Shown piece by piece: positions 48,401 to 60,400 of a stretch of 64,000 bases of DNA. Made by a program: the position numbers and the translations under genes. Source of the stretch: Zerene cesonia (taxonomy: Eukaryota > Arthropoda > Insecta > Lepidoptera > Pieridae). The notes beneath the pieces were generated by a model that made no database searches, was not told where the DNA came from, and saw only the letters and a list, made by a program, of their open reading frames with translations. The stretch lies in contig NC_052111.1 of assembly GCF_012273895.1 (NCBI RefSeq), forward strand, positions 6,386,001 to 6,450,000. The letters are read 5' to 3'. Every line of letters starts with the position of its first letter. Position 1 is the stretch's first letter.

Positions 48401-51400
48401 CACTAATTACAGTTGGAACAATATCTTCTTGGGATACAGCAAGTGGTGGTTCTAATGCCGATTCTGAAGATTTTATAGGAACTGGTTCAATAGGTGTAGA
48501 TGAATCTATGGGATTTTCCGATACAGGTTCTGCAGCATGCACATCGAGTGGTTTTTCTGAAACTGAATCGATTTTGGATATGTCATTCTCATGCATTTGT
48601 TTGACTTCGTGCACTTCCTTGGTTTCAGAAGATGTGGGTTCTAAAGGTTCTGTTTCATGCAATACAGGGGAAGAAACCAGAATGGCACTTGTTTTAGCTA
48701 CATCTTTTTCTGGTCCTAACGATTGAAGGGAAGTTTCTCCTTCAGAAGTTGCGGACGGAATTGCATCGAGGGACTGACAAATTTCAGCGGCTACCACTGT
48801 CTCATTAGGCACCGTAAAAGATCCAGTCTTTATATCGGCTTCTGTAATAGAAGCCTCAGGCACTATCTGAGGAATAGTTATTGAACTAGATGTGTCACTC
48901 ATTTTACCTGCTTCGTTAATTGCTTCTCTCGCTGGAACTGGTATATCAGGGACATCGGAAAGTGATGTTACAGCTACTTTTTCTGCTAACTCTTCAGTAA
49001 CTTCTTTAGCCGGTTCCTCTAACGCTGGTGGAGAATCTTTAGGGGGTGATGGCTGCTTAAGTGGCGAAGAGGGTGCTTCGTTTAATGTTTGGGATATTTT
49101 AGCCCAAATGTTAGCAAATGAGTCGGCGCCCATGTAATCAATGTTGCCTGACTCCCAACCCTGGCGTCTGGTAAGCTCATCTATTGCTTCTCTTTGTAGA
49201 GGTGTGCCAGGTTGTACTCGTGCCAAATTTCCAGCCACACCAGTCTGAAAATACGGAATAGTGAATTAATTTTAAATAATAATTGATTACAAAAACCCGT
49301 CTGAAAAAAATGTTACAAATAAAATATATTAATAATTAATATTTTGTTAATAGAAGTAGCTACTAAATACTAAAATGCATGCAAATTAATTTTGAAAGCT
49401 GGCAATGGCATTATCTAAGTGCAGTTTTATGTATTTCAAACTTGGATATTGTTAGGAAATTTTTGATCTTTTGTTAAAAGTATTTATAAACATAAAAAAA
49501 ATTACATACCATTAAATTTTCTACAAATTTGAAAAATATCACTTACATCATCCTCTACTCCTAATAAAAACCCATTTTCCATAGATTCCACTGCGTTGTT
49601 GTATTCTTCAAAGCTTTCAAGTGAAGGAGAAGGCGACCTTAAAGGCATTTCATGCGTACAAATTTTTCTTCCACGTGAATCGATAGTTACTCTGTGTCTC
49701 AAGTAAAACCCATCGTAGGGATGCCGGGGTGTGACATCATCATAGATGTCATCTACGTCTATTACATCACCGTTTATTTCTTCGTTGTAATTACATTTGC
49801 TACGTTTCAAACAAGGTTTTTCATAGTCCATGTGAATACAGTAAGCATGTTTGGCTTTATTTTGTTTCATTTGATACGTTGGAGGCTTTTGAGTTTTAAT
49901 TTTATTATAACTGTATGTATTGGGTACATTGTTAAAGTGATCATTTTGAGGCTCTTCATTACTAAAAATGTTATGGTCTTTATGATTTTCTTCATAATGA
50001 TGGTCATGATGATCGAATGGAGTTTGATTATCTATCCATGGTGCATGATCTGAAAAATGTTCGCGGCTATCGTTGTGTTCATAATAATTATGTTGATTTG
50101 TATCTGAATTATTATTTGTGTGTGTGATGACATGATTATTTGCGTGCGGAATGGGTTCATATGATGATATGTTATCCCAAAAGTGTTTGTTTTGACTATG
50201 GTTGTGTTCATAGGAATCATATTGATTTGTATCTGGATTATTTTGTGTGTATGAAATTAATTGATTATGTGAATATGCATCTGACGAAACATGTTCTTGA
50301 GAACCATGTGATGGTACGCTATCCCAAATTTGTTTGTTTGTAATTTCTCCCCATTCTTGGTGATCATCCTTACAAGGCGGAATGTTTCCACTGTACGAAT
50401 CCCATGGATCATAAAATTCATTTTTGTCTACTGGATGCTCGCTTTGCTTTTGTTCCACGATTTGTTTATCTGGGTGATGCCAAGGAAATTCGGACGTGGG
50501 ATCCAGTGTAGGCTGATACGTAGGTTGATCTAGTCTTTGTTCAAAATACTCATGGGGTTGCTCACCGACAATTTCACTATCAAAATGACCCTCTGGCGAT
50601 GGTTCTTCAAAGTGGGCCTATTAATTAAAACGTACAAAACACTTCGGTAGCATGCATGTTCTTGAAAAAAGCTTCACGCACAGGTAGCAGTGCAAAAAGC
50701 TTAAGTCAAGCTAAGATTAGTAAATTTGCAAAAAACTTACCGTTCCAAAAACATACAAGTTAATTATTTCAATGAATAATTATTATTTAATAACTCCACT
50801 TCGATCCACTGTAAACAAGAACATTATACAGCAAAGATTGCGTATGTTTTACTTGTATGTTTACAGAACGGTGATTTTTCGCCAAAATACCAACACCATC
50901 TAATACAAGCCAAATCTATAATCGTTAAACCGTGCAAAAGCAAACAAATATATACGTATACAAAACGTTAGAAAATGTTAGTATTTTGGAGAAATATCTT
51001 AAATGCGCAAAGAAAAAACTCAAAGAGGTGCTATTGGGGCATACAAGCATGGAGAAAAAAGTTTTGCAAGGGAAGCTAATTCTAAAAAAGGGGAAACTGT
51101 TGCTGATGATAGAAAATAATAGAACTGTTTTCTATAAGTATGTTTAAACCTCACCTCTTCACAAAATTCCAATTGGGTATGCTTGGAAAACATAATGACT
51201 ATTCAGTTAAACGGACCGAATGTAAATGAAGTACTAAAGAGATGTTATGGATCAACCGACATATTGCGGTATTTGATCGAGAAATTGCGGTACTGACATC
51301 GGATCATATTACATTGCGGTAACTGATACTAAATCTGTCACTCAATCTATGTATCGTTTTATTGGAAATTATGTCAAGATATCATATGCACATCATCTCG

Positions 51401-54400
51401 TGTATAAAAAAAGAACCAACGAATCTATTTTTAAACAATATTAATAATTCTAGGGTTTCTTAAGGAAATCGATATCTAATTCAAGATTTTTCCGACGCGT
51501 TGGAGTATAAATATATATAGCTTGAATATTTTACACTCACAGTTACGTTATTATATTGTGCGTGTTTTCTTAAAATAATATATTATTTATTTGTCTATTC
51601 ACAAAATACAGAAATCCAAATACGAAATACCCAAAATCTATTTGATCCTAATTCTTTTATATCTTTTACCAGAAATTTTCTTGTTACATAATAGAAAAAA
51701 ATCCATAAATTCTAATTCACACTTACCATAGACACATCGAGCTGAGTGTGAACTTGGGAAGTGAACAAGTCCCACCATAGTTGCAGGAATCCTTTCAAAT
51801 GCTCCGGCGCGTCTACGCTTTGAGATTCAAAGTTGTAGTGCTGCAGCCAAGGCTTGGCTGGACCGATGAAGTGGAGAATTTTCAAATTTTGCCCGTAACT
51901 GGAAATAAATTATACCAATTTTGCAGGTTTCACAATTAAGTTATAATAACCTAGATAAGTTACAAGTGACTCTTCACAAATATAATATTAAAAGCTAACA
52001 CTTTTGATGATGATGGTATGATCGTAATGCATAAGCATTTTATTTCTTTCCTATTTTCAATCACACCAAGAAAAACTATTTAACAGCTATTAAACAAGTA
52101 ATAAGTATTCATATTTCTAGCTCGATAAAAATCAATTACCCGTTACAATTACTTGTGTTTATTTGTATATATGAGAATAATTTAATAAATTAGAAATTAT
52201 TGCCTCACAAAAACGACCCATAATGTTTTCTGTTTTAACGAATTCAAATTATTCACATTTTACGAGTAAAATAGAAAACTATCAGCCTTTGTAGATACCA
52301 TTGACGATATTAAAAAACCAGTTGCTTATCTCCAATGGAAATCACATTTGTGAGGTTAATGTGAAAAGGTGCAACCACCGTGATAGAGGGACCGTGTTTT
52401 ATGTAGTTCAAACGTTATGCATGTGCATTTTTCACACAATTCCAAGTGATAAAAGGAGTTAGCACACTATAAAGATTATCAGTAAATACAATAGCTTCTA
52501 TGGATATAGTAATGTGGAAATCGGATTATAGGTCGGAAGATGACTATCTCCAAAATCGAATATTTACGCATTCAAAAGAAATTATTCAAATTAAAATTTA
52601 CTTATTACTTGTTTAATAGCTAATCTAATTACTCATAATAATTTCTTTATTTATTTCGTTTCTTTTTTTAGATTAATGTGATCCTACGATCGACTTTTAA
52701 TATGCACGGCAATATAATTCTGTAAAAAGAAAACATACCGGTCGAAGAAAGTATTGATACAACGGTAAACAATGAGGGTATTTTATGGAAAGTAGCTCTG
52801 AAATACTTAATGTAGTAATATAGTATTATCGTTTTACGCCAATACCCCACAACAAGGTAGATAATGAATTTTATCCCGCATGGTATGCCCTAGATTCTAG
52901 AATGTATGGGTACTTACTGTTTCAAAGCGGGCAAGTACGAGTAGAAAGCGGCTGAGGTAACATTGTAGAGGAAAGGTAGGCGTTTGTTATTATCTGTTGA
53001 CCAGCTAGAGAAAAACGAATTGAGCAGTCCTTGGTCACCTCCTGAAATGGACAATTTTATCTTGCTAAAATATGGAATGACCCATATTGGACAGTGTAAT
53101 AAAACACAAATTATAAGACTCAACTAAAATGAAAATTAATTCATCAACTACTACTATCTGCTCAAAATCGAGATATATTGAGGTAGTTAACAAAGGAAAA
53201 AGGAAACAATGATATGTTCAGTACCATCAAAGCTGCCGCGCTCCTGCGCGAAATTGATCAATCTACTGAAGGTGTCTGCGGAGGGCTGGAAGACGAAGAC
53301 TCCTGAGTTGAAGCAGTCTGGCCAACCCACATCTGGGGCGGCCGACAATTCTTCTCTTTCGAACAATTCGTCGCAATTTTGGACTACCTGTCAAATGATA
53401 CCAAGGAGAATATGTGAAAACGGGTATGGGTATATTCATTTCTTATTCTAAAAATGTAACAGTTATTGATGTAATACTAATAAAATAGTTATATCAGGAA
53501 TCAAAGGAAAACTGGCGGATTTAGTGTTCCTTGTAATGTTCAATTGTACAATTGTGAATATAATAAGCTGTTTAATTACTGACAAATTTTGAAAGAATAG
53601 AAAAAAATTGATCACGAGGCGGGATACGAACCTGCGTCTTTTTGCCAAACCGTAGCAACGCCTAGCCTCACGGCCATTCGTGATCCCTATTTTATTACTT
53701 TTCATGAGCGGAAAAATAATAATATTAATGGTGTAAAATCTGACTTTAGCAAAAATGTGTTTATCATTAAGATCTTCAACAGGTGCAAGTTTTTCTCATG
53801 GGACAGTTTCTAAAATAAGACCGACCTACTCTTTATAGGTGGTAAATACATGAATCTTTAAGTAGGCGAAAATTATTTACACTGTACTTTATTGCGATTG
53901 AATAAGTATAGTATTTATAAAAGTATTCATAAAAGACAAAGACCGGTCAACGGTTCCGCTATGAAAGAAAAATAAATTTCTTTGATAAATGCGCCCGGCC
54001 TCACAAAATGTTGTTCATATGAAATATTAATTAAAAAGTCTAAGCGCTTCCCGAATAAACAATGTTTCTGAAACTGTTGCTTCTCTTTTGATGTTCTTTC
54101 TTTGCTATTATATTTGTGACTAATAGATCAAAACATATGACACCCATTATAGTATTATACTTCTCGATGACATACTTCCACTTCCATGTTGTAACAAATC
54201 TACTAATGAAGCATGCAAAATTAATTATTTTGCACGTTCAAATCATCTCAAATACTCACGGCGGAGCTCATACGACACGTGATCCCTCCTCAAAATATTT
54301 ATCGATTATACTTTTATCGTAACTTCAGTTGACATAATAACCCGCGATAAAAACCGAGTACCTTGCTCAATGGATCACCAGACGCTATCACCATTATTTA

Positions 54401-57400
54401 ATATTCTGCAGTATATTATTCAATCATCGTTTAATAATCGTCAAAAGGTAATGAAACATCAATAAAAACGTTTTAAAAGGCGACGATGTGTACGGCACTT
54501 TTATTAGTAGCTAGAGAAAATAGCGGGAAAAGTATATTAATGTTTTTGGCACTCGTCCAAAATAGTTTGAAAAAAATATTTGGGCCGGGGCTATTCGTCG
54601 CATCTCGTGTTACTGCTGCCATCCACATCCGTTAACATTGACTTTCTTATCGTGTAAACAATTACAGTGGAAATAGATTTTATGACTTTGGTACTGCTGT
54701 CGATCGAGTATTAATTGCTTCTGCTATTGCACGTTAATGTTCGGTAAATCAACCAAATTCAATATTTGTTCAACATGTTCTAGCACTTTTCGCAAATACT
54801 ATAAAAATAAATTAATATAATTTTCTAAGTACCTATTGACTCAGCATACTTCAGTGTTATCATACGATGATAAAAGATAATTAGGCTCACCAAAACACTC
54901 AAATGATCAAATTTAATCAGTTATCATTTTACCTATGAGCAGGAATAGTGACAAGTAAAAAGACACAAATATTATTTTAAAATAAACAATATAATAATAA
55001 AAATATATTGATTGTTTACAGGTAATTATTTCTACATATCCATACTTAAATAATTCATAAGTGAGGTCTAAATGTAGATAAGGATTTGTGAATTGTAAAC
55101 GCATGTGTTTATCTTAATTGCACTGTGATACTCGTCTAGAACTGTTGGGCAAAATAAACTCTAACAAACTTTATACACAATTTCATTTTGTTATTTTAAG
55201 GAATAACTAGGAAAAAATTTATGCAATGTTTAATCGCCTTTATGCCTTTCGAATTTCGCTAATCCTGGAAAATCATTATATTCAATCTTTGGACACAGAT
55301 AATATAGTATCTCTTATTACCTCATATAATACAATGCTAACTTATATCCGAAACTAGCCATTACGCCCGCGGCTTTGCTCGCGTAGTCGCAGGAAAGATA
55401 GACCCGAGGTTTTCCTTATATGTTCCCGTTCCCGTGGGATTACCGGGATAAAAACTTTACTATGTCCGTCTCGTGGTTCTAAGCTACCTCTGCACAAATT
55501 TTCAGGCAAATCGAGTAATCCGTTCTTAAGTTATAAATAGTGTAACTAACACTACTTTCTTTTATATATATAGATGAAGGGTGTCTGTCTTGTTATATGT
55601 TAGAATAGTATTATTTTCGAGATATTTCACATTTCAAATCGTTAAAAATAGCAATAAAAACACAGAGCACTAAAGTAGTCTACAATGACAATTTAACAAT
55701 CCATTTATTAAAATTTTTCGCTATTTCCAAGATAAACTGGTACGGTATTGTAATTGCAACCGGTTACAAGTACAACTAGGAATCAATATAACAAGATAAA
55801 GCAAAGATAAAATAAAGCATCCTTTTCTAGTAGGGCGTGGCCTTAATTGCAATTTTTTGAATGAATGGTATTATAAGCCAGTACTCTTAATATTATTGAA
55901 TATTCCCTACAAAGGTTAATAAAAAAACTTACCAGAATATCAGCGTCCAGGAACACACATCTATCGTACTGTGTTAAGTTCCAGCAGTGGATTTTTGTAA
56001 AGGTAATCCCCAACTCTGGCCGCTGCAGTAATGCTAAATGTGCTGCATCTTGAGAGTCCAACACGTCCACGGTAATGACCTCAGCAAATACTGCGCGAAG
56101 GCGATCTCTGCGGGTAGTTGCGAAAAACTTTTTCGTGACATGATTGAAAGAACTTTAGTTTTTTAACCGATTTAAAAAAAAACGATGAGGATCTCAATTC
56201 GATCCTATTTTTACGATTTTCACCTAATATATTTTCATTGGGTGAGCGATTTTGATTATTCTTTATTTATTTGAAAGTTGCTGCTTCCCGTGTGGTCCTA
56301 TTTAAATTTGGTCTAGTTTTCAGAATTTTTCGGCGGTTTAAGGTTTTGTTTTTGTTATAAATAATAATTGTGAATATATACTCGTACTTCATAATATAAC
56401 GTTGGTATAGAGTTTACTTGTTTGTTTGCTTGAAAGATCTAATCTCAAGAACGACTGGTTTGAATTAAAAATTTCTCTTTACGTCGTATAACTCATTTAT
56501 TGAGAAAAATTACTAATTATAGGCTCTATCACATCATGTACGACGTGCGTAAAACCTCGTAGCACAGCTAGTTTTGTATAAACCTGGTGATTTTGTAACC
56601 GTTATTAGCGGTGCTAATCTACATGTAATACTAAAAATTGTAAACAGGTGGACTCTGGAATCGTGAAGGTCAAACGCGTTGATTAAAAAATGCATTAAGT
56701 AAATGATAAACATACCTAAAGCTAATATACGTATACAATTTATTTATGTAAAACATTATGGCTTGTTTACTATTCGGGTTCAGCAACAGATTCCCAGTGA
56801 TGTAATATATTTTATGGCACCTCGAAGACGTAATACCTACTCTTGAGACGCTTTTGATATATATTATGTATGATTGAACGAAATAATTTATGGCGCTAAA
56901 AGATATTTCATATTATATATAGTAAATATATGATCATGAAGCATCTTGTAATAATTAGAAAATAATTTCCGTATTTTGAAAGACCAGAAAAAAAGTAAGC
57001 TGTGTACAATTAAAGATGAAACACATTTTTTGTACCAATTGGATACGGAAAAAGTTGACATTGAGTTATCTTCTTCTTCTCTACTATATAAAAATAAGTC
57101 GGGTTTTCCTTCCTGACGCTATAACTCCAGAATGCACGAACCGATTTCCACGGTTTTGCATTCGTTGGAAAGGTCTTGGGCGTCGTGAGGTTTATAGCAA
57201 AGAAAATTCCGGAAAAATTTCAACAGAAAAGCGGGAAAAACGAAGCCATCTGGTGGCGAAACGGAGTTCGCGGGGTTTGCTAGTGAATTATAAAAATCCA
57301 CCCATTTATACTTAATTTTTTAATAATTATTAATCATCAATATTGCAATTGACTTCAGATCATCTTATAATGTATTTAAAGTAATTCTGATTCCATCTCA

Positions 57401-60400
57401 ATATTCAAATATGCTTAATTAAATGTATCCTTAACGAAATCAATAATTTGATACGATCAAATGATGCATTGGTATAAATAGAACATACATTATAATGTCT
57501 TCTTTATTATTATACATATCAATTCAGTTTGTATTGTAATACCTCATAGCATCAGTCACGGACGGTGTGATGAGAATCACGGCCGGATAAGTTGAACCGA
57601 CGCGACGCAAAGAATGCGCCAGTACCAAGGCTCCCAGACCATATGAGTCGTTCGTTGCCAGTGTTACCCATGCTCGGTCTGAAACAAAACCTTAATAAGA
57701 TCCCTCTCGTAAAATTTAACTTTCTTTTATGGGATAATTCTATTTGTAGCCTCCTTCCAGGGTATTGTCCTTCGAATTATGCAGGAGTAATCCAATAAAC
57801 TATACAAGGTGCGTAGGAATACGTACAAGAATTTATTGAGATCGTAGTGCTGAATTCACTTCAACAACTGGTTTAAGGATAAAAGCAAGAATTTATAAAG
57901 AATTTATAAATTAAGACTTACGATATTGTCTTTAATTTCATAATTTGAAGAGGCGTAAGGTCTGCATTTGATCTTACACCTCTTCAAATGTCCATGGGCG
58001 GTGGTAGCGCTTACCATCAGGCGACCCACCAGCTCCATTGCCGACTATGACATAAAAAAAAAGAAGATGAATGGAGCGAAAACCAACCAGGTACAATATG
58101 CATTCGAGATGCAAATGTTATGCTAAAAGTACCAAATGCCATTAGTCACGCAAAATAAACATCATTATTATATCCGAACACGCATGTATAAGCTATTTCT
58201 ATTTGCCAACGACGTAAATATCGAAAATATAATATCACTGCCTGGAATAAACATAAATCTGGATTTTAATGTTGCGCCTGTTGTTGGTTCCTCATTAGAT
58301 GCTTAAGGAAGTGCGCAGTTTGCTCCTCCTAGTGACGTGGTCATGGATCCCACTGGTACTAAATATATTGGCACGTGTGTAACTAATTTACAATCTTGGC
58401 GCTTCTTGTGCGCGTGCGGGGTATTTTCTTTAAACATTACATTGTCAAAAATATTTTTTGCAACTGGGTCATGTAATAAAGCATCATACACAAATATGTA
58501 TGTCATCATAATTGAATGATTTTTTTTTCTATTGTCAGTATTTTAATAAGAAAAATTTTCCATATATAATTAAAAAAAATTATTGGTATGGCTATATTAA
58601 ATTGTTTATTATTCATTCATTTATGAAAGTCAAGTACTTCAAAACTTTACAAGTCTTACGAATATGTATTTAACTCGTTTTTAAAAAACCAATGACTATA
58701 TTCATACTTTCAATTTACCTGTAAGAAATCTATTCGGGCTTGTTACAATTTATTGTGGACTACACTGAAAGCATACACTCTTATGCAGTGGCAGTAATAG
58801 TCCATCAAATAATAATATGGAATTTTGTCACTATTGTATGTATATTTGCAAGAAATATCAACAGCAAGACCAGCAAGTTACTAAAAAAGATCTGTCGAAA
58901 GACCAGCTGTTATGTGTGGGTGGGATAAAAATGATAATCATCTATCCAATTCATCGAAGCGTCTCCAGCGAAAAATAAAGTACTATGCACATTGCATATC
59001 TTCTGAATTATTCACGTGAATGTCTCAGTGCTGTGTGCGTGGGCCTTTACATGGCTGCTCCTTGTAGACAAGAGCACATTCTGTCCGCGTTCTATTCCAA
59101 AATAGCGCGACAGAAATGAAATTCAAAATAAAAATACTAGATGGCGTCAGATATTCCGTGGCCATGTTATGCGCATGCGTGTGCATCATACAAGATACAT
59201 AATAGGCAATTAACGTCATTGTACGTAATCTCGAATTTCCTTCCGCTCACGATAAAACTTTCAGTACTCAAAAACTTTCTATAGTGTAGATATTTAATAC
59301 TTCAAATTGAAACAAAAGTTTTATCGTTTAGTTAATTAATACTGTGTGTAAAATAATTGGATACCCACGTATGACGCTCTTAATAAATTCGCATTTAAAA
59401 AAGATATTCATCTATCCTCTTCTCAATGTTTATTATATTGAGAAAATATATCGACTTGTATTTAATGCAAAATAGTCGAAGACAAGATTTGTTTAATATT
59501 TTATGATATTTACATTTAAATTGCAGATATTAAAGATTATCTACTGATAAAACTATTAAATCCCAGACACATCACAAACAAAATATGTTCTGGGAAAAGA
59601 ATGCCATTTATAAAAGTGTGAACTTGAACTCAATAACACGGCATCGTTCAATAATATGAAACACTTTCCCTTCTAGGAAACATATTCATCGTTGTATAGA
59701 ATAATTAATCAATAGCATGTTACATTTGTGTAGCTGTTTTAGCTGCAATAAACTGCATATTTTTATCGGATTCTCAAGGATATAGCAACATTACAGCAAT
59801 CATAAAATATTTATATCAGGATGTTGTTTCAATTACACCAGCGGAGTCTGGTGAGCTTTAAATAGATGTAGGTATGGTATATCGAAACCCCAATAAGGCA
59901 CTTAAGAATAAAGACGAAGGATCAGATGCTCGGGACATGGGAGCAATGTCCCTGTGGTTTCTATTTAGGTGCGGCTGCCGGCCGGTCCAACAGGACTTAA
60001 AGAGCAAAACGATGAACTAAATAAATTAATATTAACATCATACAGATACTGTTAATTTTATAGGTAATATATTTACTTGTATATTTTAACTCTGGTACTA
60101 AAAGGAAAAAAGTAATAAAAATATTTCACAATACAGATTTTTCTTAAGAGTTACATTTTAACATTTTAATCAAAACTAACTGATTTGAGTTATGACTACG
60201 CGATCTCCAAAATAAATAAAGTTTATTTTTACACAAAATACAATACTAGAATGTCCTGATCAAAATTTATTTATTTATTTACTAGACATCTTCCTATGTT
60301 AATAAAACATGCATTTCACATTTGTTATAAATATAAAATTTTGAGATAATTCTAAGCATAGGTACCAAATTCGACATTATACATGAGTATATTAGAGAAA

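Noticed and set aside
47791..48726. 311-codon open frame on the + strand
   Set aside because: Antisense shadow of glycogenin exon 8. The 111-bp unit is a multiple of three, which keeps the opposite strand open. The minus frame has the splice sites and the DYMGADSF motif.
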